Source: JBFMAE01 sp040756085
Lineage (GTDB): Bacteria; Desulfobacterota; BSN033; UBA1163
Assembly (NCBI GenBank): GCA_040756085.1
Contig: JBFMAE010000435.1
Location: 1 to 5,474 of the forward strand
Reading direction: 5' to 3'
DNA: 5,474 nt
A program made the translations under genes and the position numbers. The notes under the pieces are model-generated. The model ran no database searches. It had not been told where the DNA came from and saw only the letters and a list, made by a program, of their open reading frames with translations. This document shows, piece by piece, positions 1 to 5,474 of the stretch. Numbering within the stretch: the stretch's first letter is position 1; every line of letters starts with the position of its first letter.

Positions 1-927
1 TGTCTCTCCAGGAAATCCAACGATCACATCCGCACCGATGGAGAGCTTTGGAATCCTCTGATGGAGTTCCCGGATGAGATCAATGATGAAAGACCGATCA
101 TACCCTCTGTTCATCTGTTTCAGAATCTCATCGTCTCCGCTCTGAATGGGAATGTGGAGATGAGGACAGATCTTCGTCGATTGTGTGAGTGTTGATAGGA
201 GTCCGGAAGAAAAATCTCCTGGCTCAATCGAACTGAGTCGAATACGCTCCGGGGTCTCTTCCTTTTCGAGTCGTCCCAGGAGCCTCTTCAGAGAGAAGGG
301 AGGGATGAGGTCCACTCCATAGGCGCCAATATGGATGCCAGTGAGGACGACTTCTTTAAATCCCCTTTCTTTCAACACCTTCAGATGTTCAAGGACCTTT
401 ACCGGTGGAAGGCTCCTCGAGCGGCCTCTGGCATGAGGGACGATGCAGTAGGAACAATGGGCGTTGCATCCATCCTGAATTTTAAGGAAGGCCCGGGTGT
501 GATGGTGAAAGGAATGAAGCGGAATATCCGAGAAGAGGGTCTCCTTCTGAATATCTGCAACCTGAATCCGTTGAAATTCCCCCTTTTCCATCAGGGGAAG
601 AAGATCAGGGATCTGGTTCTTCTCTCTGTTTCCCAGAAGATACTGCACACCCTCGATTCTTCCAATGGCTTCGGGTTCTACCTGTGAATAACATCCGGTC
701 ACGATGATCATCGATTTTGGATTGGATCGGAAAGCCCTTCTGATGAACTGTCTCGATTGGAAGTCAGCCCGGTGGGTAACGGTACAGGTGTTGATAATGG
801 TGATATCCGCCCCATCTTCAAAAGAGACAAGACCATAGCCCCTCAGTTCCAGGGAGGCCATGAGGGCTTCGGATTCAAACTGGTTGACCTTACAACCGAG
901 TGTGGCAACGGCGATTGTCTTCATCAT
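1..927 (-). CDS. mtaB: MtaB-type tRNA methylthiotransferase, 3' end cut by window
   Basis: Radical-SAM methylthiotransferase of the MiaB/RimO/MtaB superfamily. MtaB (YqeV) enzymes add a methylthio group to N6-threonylcarbamoyladenosine (t6A to ms2t6A) at tRNA position 37, next to the anticodon. The first 309 residues are present; the family is usually about 430-450 residues, so the end of the radical-SAM part and any C-terminal TRAM domain lie beyond position 1. The N-terminal UPF0004 domain shows its three cluster cysteines, Cys12 (LGCKVNQ), Cys48 (NTCTVT) and Cys79 (VTGCYSQ). The radical-SAM CX3CX2C cysteines are 154, 158 and 161 (DGCNAHCSYC), followed by ARGRSRS. HLHIPIQSGDDEIL (about 257-270) and DVIVGFPGET at the cut end are also typical. 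LGCKVNQ and HTRAFLKIQDGC favour MtaB over MiaB or RimO. The start is one of two adjacent ATGs (927 or 924); the first overlaps the upstream UPF0280 stop as TAATG. No strong Shine-Dalgarno precedes it, so translational coupling is likely. Confidence 0.88.
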   Translation of the reverse strand, partial: MMKTIAVATLGCKVNQFESEALMASLELRGYGLVSFEDGADITIINTCTVTHRADFQSRQFIRRAFRSNPKSMIIVTGCYSQVEPEAIGRIEGVQYLLGNREKNQIPDLLPLMEKGEFQRIQVADIQKETLFSDIPLHSFHHHTRAFLKIQDGCNAHCSYCIVPHARGRSRSLPPVKVLEHLKVLKERGFKEVVLTGIHIGAYGVDLIPPFSLKRLLGRLEKEETPERIRLSSIEPGDFSSGLLSTLTQSTKICPHLHIPIQSGDDEILKQMNRGYDRSFIIDLIRELHQRIPKLSIGADVIVGFPGET

Positions 928-1649
928 TAAAACCGATTCAATCTGACATTTCCCCAGACGCCCAGCTTTTCTCCGATGATGATGAGCACTCCCAATACCC
1001 CTTCGATTCCTCTTCCCCTTTCCAGACCCGATTCGATATCGTTCTCTTTCTGGACGATATTTCCGACGGCGGTCGCTGCGGCATCGGCGAGGGTAGCCGA
1101 TCTGGAAAGGATACAGACGGCGTCGGCCTTCCCGAAACTGAGGGAATGGCCTACGGTTCCTGAAGAGGTGCAAATGCCGAGAGGAGTCTCCTCGGGTTCG
1201 ATGACGATCCCGATCTTAAGGCTGAGAGGAGAATGGCCTGCATAGATCCCGATGGTCCGCTCTTTAGAAGTGACGAGATAGATATCCCCTCCATTCTCAA
1301 CGATCACCTCTTTTGAGAGTTTGAGCAGGTCTTTCGAAACCGACTCGGCCATGGCCCCAGCTACAGCAGCCATCGGGCCGACCTGGGCTAACTGGGAGGT
1401 CCGGATCATGTCCCGAACGATCTCCGGGACATGAGGGTCCTCCTGGACAGGGATGAGGCTTTTCTGGAATTCAGGGTTCATGGAGATATAGGTTTCGAGC
1501 TGGTTTCGGTATTTCAACACCGACTCCCTCGTCTCCCTGGAGAGATCTTTCTCTGCACGGACGAGGAGATCGGTCTCCTTGAAGATGACTTCAAACTTGA
1601 CCAGATCATCGGTTTTGATCAGATTGCGGTAAGTCCGTTTTTCGTACAT
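927..1649 (-). CDS. UPF0280 family protein (ApbE-like fold), function unknown
   Basis: Conserved protein of 240 residues, recognised as UPF0280, a family related in fold to ApbE (FAD:protein FMN transferase). Its biochemical role is not established as far as I know. Visible family blocks are KRTYRNLIKTDDLVKFEV at the N-terminus, KETDLLVRA (24-32), VGPMAAVAGAMAE (90-102), VENGGDIYL (117-125), IYAGHSPLS (135-143), CTSSGTVGHSLSFGKADAV (160-178) and ADAAATAVGN (188-197). The last two resemble the flavin/metal-binding segments of ApbE, which is inference. There is no signal peptide or membrane segment, so it is probably cytoplasmic. The open frame extends upstream to a TTG at 1724, but those 25 extra codons contain a consensus promoter and family members begin near this ATG, so 1649 is preferred. 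No clear Shine-Dalgarno lies just upstream of 1649, which weakens the choice a little. Its TAA overlaps the ATG of the mtaB-like gene by one base, indicating co-translation. Confidence 0.88.
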   Translation of the reverse strand: MYEKRTYRNLIKTDDLVKFEVIFKETDLLVRAEKDLSRETRESVLKYRNQLETYISMNPEFQKSLIPVQEDPHVPEIVRDMIRTSQLAQVGPMAAVAGAMAESVSKDLLKLSKEVIVENGGDIYLVTSKERTIGIYAGHSPLSLKIGIVIEPEETPLGICTSSGTVGHSLSFGKADAVCILSRSATLADAAATAVGNIVQKENDIESGLERGRGIEGVLGVLIIIGEKLGVWGNVRLNRF

Positions 1650-1694
1650 CGCTATCTGAAAATTTGATCTCTCGTTCCACTCCAAAATAAATTC

Positions 1695-1724
1695 ATTATA
1701 GTATTCAGAAATATTTGGTGTCAA
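1695..1724 (-). promoter_or_regulatory. Consensus sigma-70 promoter for the UPF0280-mtaB unit
   Basis: On the minus strand, TTGACA (1724-1719) and TATAAT (1700-1695) both match the sigma-70 consensus exactly and are separated by 18 nt (1718-1701), one more than the optimal 17. Transcription would start near 1688, leaving a leader of about 40 nt before ATG 1649. It begins 58 nt beyond the livF stop and faces the UPF0280 gene. Assignment is by motif only. Confidence 0.72.
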
Positions 1725-1782
1725 TTTGATTGAGTGTGTAATCCCTTGCTCATATGTAAAAATAGAAGCGTCCCCTTTTTAT

Positions 1783-2502
1783 TTATCTCCCCAACTTTTC
1801 TCCTAAACAGAGAGCCTTCACATCCTGGCTCTCGATAAGGGCCGACGCAGATCCCTCTTTAATCAGGCGACCGTTTCTCAGGAGATATCCCCGATGTGAG
1901 ATAGAGAGTGACAGATAGATTTCCTGTTCTACAAGGAAGATGGTCAGCCCTTTCCGGTTCATCTCTATCAGTCTCTCAAAGATCTCATCCTTGAGATGGG
2001 GAGCCAATCCAATGGAAGGCTCGTCCAGCATCAGCAGTTTGGGCCGTCCCATCATTGCCCTTCCGATGGTCAGCATCTGCTGCTCCCCGCCGCTCAGCGT
2101 GCCTGCCCTCTGGCGGGTTCGCTCTCTTAATATGGGAAAAAGCTGATAGATAACCTCCAGGTCTTCCCTTAACTCTTTTTTCGCCTTCCTGTGAATATAG
2201 GCTCCCATCTTGAGGTTGTCGATGATAGAAAGGGTTGGAAAGGTATGGCGTCCCTGAGGGACGTGTCCGATCCCCATGGATACGATCTTATGGGGATCGA
2301 GGTTTGTGATATCCTGATCCCGGAAATAGATCCTTCCTTCGGTTGTCTTGAGGATTCCAGATAAGGTGAGAAGCAGGGTGCTCTTCCCTGCTCCATTGGG
2401 GCCCAGGAGGGAGACGATCTCCCCTTTCTCTATCTCGAGGGAGATCTCATCAATAGCGATCAAAGGCCCATAATGAACGGTAAGTTTTTTTATCCTAAGC
2501 AT
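1783..2502 (-). CDS. livF: Branched-chain amino-acid-type ABC transporter ATPase LivF
   Basis: One of the two cytoplasmic ATPases of a Liv/HAAT importer; it hydrolyses ATP to drive uptake through LivH-LivM. At 239 residues it has the usual LivF length. Motifs in order are Walker A GPNGAGKST (34-42), Q-loop VPQGRHTFPTLSIIDNL with Gln83, signature LSGGEQQ (136-142), Walker B LLMLDEP (156-162) and the GLAP D-loop (165-168). The switch region is LVEQE (190-194). LivF proteins usually have VEQN here, so Gln in place of the classical switch His is normal for the family, while Glu194 for Asn is a small deviation. The HRGYLLRNGRLIKEG tail matches the LivF pattern (DRGYVLENG). The ATG lies inside the end of livG (8-nt overlap), with AAAGG about 11 nt upstream as a spaced Shine-Dalgarno. 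It is the last liv gene, and no convincing terminator follows. Confidence 0.95.
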   Translation of the reverse strand: MLRIKKLTVHYGPLIAIDEISLEIEKGEIVSLLGPNGAGKSTLLLTLSGILKTTEGRIYFRDQDITNLDPHKIVSMGIGHVPQGRHTFPTLSIIDNLKMGAYIHRKAKKELREDLEVIYQLFPILRERTRQRAGTLSGGEQQMLTIGRAMMGRPKLLMLDEPSIGLAPHLKDEIFERLIEMNRKGLTIFLVEQEIYLSLSISHRGYLLRNGRLIKEGSASALIESQDVKALCLGEKLGR

Positions 2503-3265
2503 GAATGTTTTTACCTTTCAGGTAGGCTTCGATCACCTGTGGATCTCTTTTCACGACCTCTGGAGAGCCCTCAACGATGAGCTTGCCATGATCGAGGACC
2601 ACGACCTCGTCGGCAACCTCCATTACCATACCCATGTGATGTTCCACAATGAAGATGGTGATCCCATCCTGTCTGAACTGACAGAGCCTTTCCGAAAGCT
2701 GCTGGACTTCGGCGGAGGTGAGCCCCGAAGCCGGCTCGTCCAAAAGAACGAGCTCCGGCTTCATGGCCAGGGCTCGACCGATCTCTAACAGTCTCTGCTT
2801 CCCAAGGGGGAGTTGAAAGGCGGGCGATTTCCATCGGCCCAGAAGGCCGAGCAGATCCAGAATCTCTTTAGCTTCCCTCAGGGCCTCTTTCTCCGTCTTT
2901 CTGATCCAGGGGAGCCGGAGCCCGGAGGAGAGAAGACCTCCTCTCAATCTCAGATGCATCCCGGCCATTATGTTCTCCACAACGGTCATGTTTCCCCAGG
3001 TCTGGACGGTTTGAAATGTCCTCCCTATCCCGAGGGCTGATATCTCATGGGATTTGAGAGAAGTAATCTCTCTTCCCCTGAAGAAGATTTTCCCGGAGTC
3101 GGGTTTCTCCAATCCGGTGATCAGGTGAAAGAGAGTACTTTTTCCTGCACCATTTGGACCTATGAGGCCTTTGATGGCTCCTTTTTCTACTTTTAATGAG
3201 ACCCGGTCTAAAGCCCTTACCCCATCATATTCCTTAATGATCTCGTCGATGGATAATAGTGGCAT
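2495..3265 (-). CDS. livG: Branched-chain amino-acid-type ABC transporter ATPase LivG
   Basis: The second ATPase of the Liv/HAAT importer, expected to pair with LivF under the LivH-LivM membrane pair. It is 256 residues, normal for LivG. Walker A is GPNGAGKST (36-44); the Q-loop GIGRTFQTVQ contains Gln85; the LivG-specific insert HLRLRGGLLSSGLRLPW follows (104-120); Walker B is LVLLDEP (172-178); the switch is VEHHM with His209; and the C-terminal VEGSPEVVKRDPQVIEAYLKG is characteristic. The ABC signature is LPLGKQR (152-158) instead of LSGGQ. LivG proteins often have LAYGQQR or LPYGQQR there, so this is off-consensus but in the family style. The D-loop ASGLTSAE and His210 (usually Asp in VEHDM) also deviate from LivG proteins I know. 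The ATG overlaps the livM stop by one base (TGATG), with AAGGA 8 nt upstream. The 3' end overlaps livF by 8 nt. Confidence 0.95.
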   Translation of the reverse strand: MPLLSIDEIIKEYDGVRALDRVSLKVEKGAIKGLIGPNGAGKSTLFHLITGLEKPDSGKIFFRGREITSLKSHEISALGIGRTFQTVQTWGNMTVVENIMAGMHLRLRGGLLSSGLRLPWIRKTEKEALREAKEILDLLGLLGRWKSPAFQLPLGKQRLLEIGRALAMKPELVLLDEPASGLTSAEVQQLSERLCQFRQDGITIFIVEHHMGMVMEVADEVVVLDHGKLIVEGSPEVVKRDPQVIEAYLKGKNIHA

Positions 3266-4350
3266 CAGGTTTTTCCTTCATCCCTTCTCTTCTTTTTTGG
3301 CCAGTAGCTGATGAGGTAGATCAATCTGATCCCCAGGCGGGTTCCGACACCCTCCGGGAAGAAGATGAGCAACAGAATCAAAATGGCGCCATAGATGGGG
3401 AGACTCCACTCCTGGTATTTCCCAAGAATATCTATCAGCCAGGTGAGGAAGATGGAACCGAAGATAGGTCCGTAGAGATTGCCCATGCCTCCAAGAATAA
3501 CCATCATGACGATCAGGGTAGAAAACCCCAGGCTGAAGGCCTCGGGATTGGCTGTTGACATGATGCAGGCAAACAGGCTTCCTGCAAATCCGGCAAAGGC
3601 TGCGCTCATCACAAAAACCCCTGTCTTGACCTGAGGCACATTGATCCCAACGCTTGCCGCAGCATCCTCGCTTACGGCTACGGCTAAAAGAGCCCGCCCC
3701 ACCTTGGACCGTACCAGATTTTTCGAAAAGAGGAGCAGTCCAACAAGCACTCCCCAGGCGAGATAATACTGTTTAAGATAGGTGTCGAAAGTGAATCCGG
3801 CTATGGAAAACCAGGGTATGTTAAAGATCCCGATGACTCCACCCGTGAGGCTGGTGGACTCTCGGACAACGACCAGAAAGATTTCTCCAAAGCCTAACGT
3901 GGCCAGAGCTAAAAAATATCCCTTCAGTTTGAGAATAGGTTTTCCGATGAAATAGGCTGAAAAAGCTGCCGTAAGGGCCGATGCCCAGAAGGCCACAAAG
4001 GTGGGGAAGTCATAGCGGGTGGTGAGGATGGCTGTGGTATAGGCCCCGATACCGAAGAAAGCGGCGTGACCCAGGGAGATCTGCCCGGCATAGCCGAGGA
4101 AAAGGCTTAACCCAAGGGCGAGAATGGCATAGATGCCTGCCAAGACCATCAGGTGATGGAAATGTGGGTCAGACCAGATCAGGGGCAGGAGCAATAAAAT
4201 CCCCAGATAAAAGAGATCCCTTTTTTGAAACTCTTTCCTGCGGTAAGAATAAAGATCTTCAACATCAGGTACGATCAAAGAAAGGAGCCACAGGGGCAAA
4301 AGATAAAAGAGCTCTCTTTTTCTATATTCTTTTTTGTTTTTATCTACCAT
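3265..4350 (-). CDS. livM: Branched-chain amino-acid-type ABC transporter permease LivM
   Basis: Inner-membrane permease, expected to pair with LivH to form the substrate channel. It has 361 residues, long for a short-type LivM but within the family range. Hallmarks are YAILALGLSLFLGYAGQISLGHAAFFGIGAYT (about 74-105), GYFLALATLGFGEIF (144-158), LTGGVIGIFNIP (168-179), the cytoplasmic coupling region SKVGRALLAVAVSEDAAASVGI (215-236), LGGMGNLYGPIFG, and a C-terminal FFPEGV followed by a basic tail (WPKKKRRDEGKT). The first 62 residues are unusual: KEYRKRELFYL and KEFQKRDLFYL each precede a short hydrophobic stretch, forming a tandem duplication described separately. ATG 4350 is the only sensible start; the next in-frame ATG is residue 68, inside a conserved membrane segment. 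No Shine-Dalgarno precedes it and it overlaps the livH stop by 7 nt, so translation is probably coupled to livH. Confidence 0.94.
   Translation of the reverse strand: MVDKNKKEYRKRELFYLLPLWLLSLIVPDVEDLYSYRRKEFQKRDLFYLGILLLLPLIWSDPHFHHLMVLAGIYAILALGLSLFLGYAGQISLGHAAFFGIGAYTTAILTTRYDFPTFVAFWASALTAAFSAYFIGKPILKLKGYFLALATLGFGEIFLVVVRESTSLTGGVIGIFNIPWFSIAGFTFDTYLKQYYLAWGVLVGLLLFSKNLVRSKVGRALLAVAVSEDAAASVGINVPQVKTGVFVMSAAFAGFAGSLFACIMSTANPEAFSLGFSTLIVMMVILGGMGNLYGPIFGSIFLTWLIDILGKYQEWSLPIYGAILILLLIFFPEGVGTRLGIRLIYLISYWPKKKRRDEGKT
4165..4332 (-). repeat. Diverged tandem duplication at the LivM N-terminus
   Basis: LivM residues 7-30 (nt 4332-4261) and 39-62 (nt 4236-4165) align without gaps at an offset of 32 codons (96 nt). 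By hand count 14 of 24 residues are identical, including KE, KR, LFYL and a shared LL-LI pattern. At DNA level the match is clearest around CTCTTTTATCT, present in both copies. Each copy is a basic stretch followed by a short hydrophobic stretch. It looks like an old in-frame duplication of the segment around the first membrane helix. Confidence 0.6.
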
Positions 4351-5234
4351 CGGCGACTATCGATGAAAGGGGAACCCAGAATCCCCTTGGGTCTAAAGTA
4401 TAAAATGAGTAAAAGGATGACGAAGGCCACTCCATCCTTATAACCTGAAGGGATAAAAGCGACACTCAAGGATTCTATAATTCCAAGAGTAAACCCACCA
4501 AGGATGGCACCGCTGTTCTTTCCCCAGCCTCCCAGGACCGCTGCAATAAAACCTTTCAGGCCCAGAAGGGGTCCAGCGTTATAGCTGGTAAAGAAAATCG
4601 GTGTGATCAGGATTCCGGCAACGGCCCCTACCCCTGCACTCACTCCGAAGGCTAAAAAGACCATGAGGTTTCTCGAGATCCCCAATAGATCAGCACCCAA
4701 AGGGTCTGTGGAACTTGCTTCCATGGCCTTACCAAGAAAGGTTCGGTGGGAGAGGAGATAGAGAAAGATCAGCAGCAGAAAGGTTGTCCCCAAAACCCAA
4801 ACACTCTGGGGAAGAAGAGTCACCCCCCACATCTCTAAGGGCTGATCCTCCGAGAACGGAGGGAGGGCTTTAGGGAGTGTTCCAAAGAGAAGGCTACTTG
4901 TGTTGCTGAGAAAGATGGAGGCACCCAGGGTGGCCATGATGAGAATGAGAATGGAGGCCTTTCGCAATGGGTAGATGACCGAGGCGTGCAGAAGGAAACC
5001 GATCATGACAACGATCGCAATAGCCAGAAGAGCTGCCAGGGGGTAGGGCAGGTTTAACCCTTTGAGGAAAAAGAAGGTAATGACTCCTCCTAACATGACA
5101 AACTCTCCCTGGGCGAAGTTGATAATCTGGGAGGCCCTTGAGATGGTGACGAATCCTAAGCCTACCAAGGCGTAAATCGCTCCGATGGTGATCCCGGAGG
5201 TGAGGAGTTGGGGGATATAGGTCCAAGGGGACAT
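4344..5234 (-). CDS. livH: Branched-chain amino-acid-type ABC transporter permease LivH
   Basis: Inner-membrane permease of the Liv/HAAT importer, expected to pair with LivM. It is 296 residues, the normal LivH length, with about eight hydrophobic stretches. Hallmarks are SGITIGAIYALVGLGFVTI near the N-terminus, INFAQGEFVMLGG (38-50), the cytoplasmic coupling region HRTFLGKAMEASSTDPLGADLLGI (163-186), LLGLKGFIAAVLGGWG, and the closing LILYFRPKGILG. ATG 5234 is preceded by GGAAG with a 5-nt spacer, and the conserved N-terminal helix begins immediately, which supports this start. The gene begins only 14 nt after the T-tract of a terminator-like hairpin downstream of the binding-protein gene, so its transcription probably depends on read-through of that hairpin. 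Its TAG overlaps the livM start by 7 nt. Substrate cannot be read from the sequence: family members carry branched-chain amino acids, but relatives take urea, amides or aromatic compounds. Confidence 0.95.
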   Translation of the reverse strand: MSPWTYIPQLLTSGITIGAIYALVGLGFVTISRASQIINFAQGEFVMLGGVITFFFLKGLNLPYPLAALLAIAIVVMIGFLLHASVIYPLRKASILILIMATLGASIFLSNTSSLLFGTLPKALPPFSEDQPLEMWGVTLLPQSVWVLGTTFLLLIFLYLLSHRTFLGKAMEASSTDPLGADLLGISRNLMVFLAFGVSAGVGAVAGILITPIFFTSYNAGPLLGLKGFIAAVLGGWGKNSGAILGGFTLGIIESLSVAFIPSGYKDGVAFVILLLILYFRPKGILGSPFIDSRRW

Positions 5235-5248
5235 GAGGTCTTCCGTTT

Positions 5249-5288
5249 AAAAAAAGGGTGGGTTCCTAATAACCTTCACCCACCCCTT
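5249..5288 (-). terminator. Intrinsic terminator / attenuator hairpin between binding protein and livH
   Basis: On the minus strand, AAGGGGTGGGT (5288-5278) can pair with ACCCACCCTTT (5263-5253) over 11 bp, eight of them the perfect GGGTGGGT/ACCCACCC core plus one G-U wobble. The loop is 14 nt and the T-run is seven bases (5255-5249). This is a good rho-independent shape. Because it sits between the binding-protein stop and livH, partial termination would lower permease and ATPase expression relative to the binding protein. Confidence 0.8.
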
Positions 5289-5325
5289 GAGTTTACAGAT
5301 ATTCTGTCTTGTCTTCAACCCTTAT

Positions 5326-5474
5326 TTATTCGAACCCGGGCAACTTGATCCGCTTAAACCTTCCTCCTTCGATCCTGACAAAAACCAGGTCCTTTTTGCT
5401 CAAGCCGTCATGATCAGTAGGAGTGAAATTATAAATCCCATGACTACCCTTAAATCCTTTTGTATTTTCCAAAG
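5326..5474 (-). CDS. Liv-type periplasmic substrate-binding protein, C-terminal fragment
   Basis: Only the last 48 residues are visible; the rest, including any signal peptide, lies beyond 5474. The fragment contains KGFKGSHGIYNFTPTDHDGLSKKD and ends VRIEGGRFKRIKLPGFE. This matches the C-terminal pattern of Liv-type binding proteins (type 1 periplasmic fold, Peripla_BP_6), where a glycine-rich turn, a Y-F-P-DH-G motif and a closing strand pair with basic residues are usual. It would capture the substrate in the periplasm and deliver it to LivH-LivM. Position directly upstream of livH in the same direction supports this. Known homologues are called livJ, livK or braC; I cannot choose among them from this fragment. 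The TAA stop at 5328-5326 is followed by about 90 nt to livH, which hold the terminator-like hairpin. Confidence 0.85.
   Translation of the reverse strand, partial: LENTKGFKGSHGIYNFTPTDHDGLSKKDLVFVRIEGGRFKRIKLPGFE

Noticed and set aside
331..687. Plus-strand open frame opposite mtaB
   Set aside because: It lies fully antisense to a gene with clear conserved motifs and its translation resembles no known family; the other plus-strand frames (for example 3259-3558 opposite livM and 2501-2788 opposite livG) are rejected for the same reason.
1650..1724. N-terminal extension of the UPF0280 gene from TTG 1724
   Set aside because: The extra codons coincide with a consensus -35/-10 promoter, show no family resemblance and need a rare start codon with no clear Shine-Dalgarno.
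1741..1785. Terminator after livF
   Set aside because: A-rich and T-rich flanks are present but only a three-base stem (AAG/CTT) can form around GGGACG; this is not a stable hairpin.
2169..2396. Second minus-strand frame within livF (also 2571-2834 within livG and 4894-5226 within livH)
   Set aside because: These are out-of-frame readings of well-supported transporter genes with low-complexity, Arg/Ser/His-rich translations.
5295..5307. Small inverted repeat ACAGA-TAT-TCTGT
   Set aside because: Five-base arms are short enough to arise by chance, and no second copy or promoter context supports an operator.
5290..5318. Possible livH promoter: TTGAAG, 17-nt spacer, TAAACT on the minus strand
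   Set aside because: Each box matches the consensus at only four of six positions, and its start would fall inside the left arm of the terminator hairpin, so transcripts would still meet the T-run.
1..5474. Mobile elements, CRISPR arrays, tRNA/rRNA genes or a new defence system
   Set aside because: No regularly spaced repeats, transposase or integrase motifs, cloverleaf or rRNA-like sequence was seen; every long frame is accounted for by ordinary transport or tRNA-modification genes and UPF0280.

Overview
The window is a compact, one-directional stretch of bacterial chromosome. All seven recognisable genes lie on the minus strand, so biological order runs from right to left. It carries a branched-chain amino-acid-type (Liv/HAAT) ABC transporter operon followed by a two-gene unit: a UPF0280 (ApbE-like fold) protein and a radical-SAM tRNA methylthiotransferase of the MtaB type. 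Base composition looks roughly balanced. The multi-gene Liv cassette and the UPF0280 neighbour would suit a Desulfobacterota ('Deltaproteobacteria')-like anaerobe, possibly from an environmental genome. That assignment is inference from family resemblance and is not firm.

Layout, right to left. At 5474-5326 is the C-terminal end of a periplasmic substrate-binding protein, cut by the window edge. A strong intrinsic terminator-like hairpin (5288-5249) separates it from livH (5234-4344). After that, livH, livM, livG and livF run without a gap: livH/livM overlap by 7 nt, livM/livG by 1 nt (TGATG) and livG/livF by 8 nt. This packing implies one mRNA and translational coupling. The hairpin probably lets the binding protein be made in excess over the membrane complex. 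The parts form a complete importer: binding protein, two permeases (LivH, LivM) and two ATPases (LivG, LivF).

Downstream of livF is a 58-nt gap to the -35 box of a near-perfect sigma-70 promoter (TTGACA, 18-nt spacer, TATAAT; 1724-1695). It reads into the UPF0280 gene, best started at ATG 1649, which is joined by a TAATG stop/start to the mtaB-like gene (927 to beyond position 1). I see no convincing terminator after livF, so read-through from the liv operon is also possible.

No RNA gene, mobile element or CRISPR array was seen, and no gap between genes exceeds 300 bases. I found no clearly new system. The points most worth a second look are a tandem duplication at the LivM N-terminus, a promoter lying inside an open frame that would mislead start calling, the attenuator-like hairpin, and a run of off-consensus residues in LivG.
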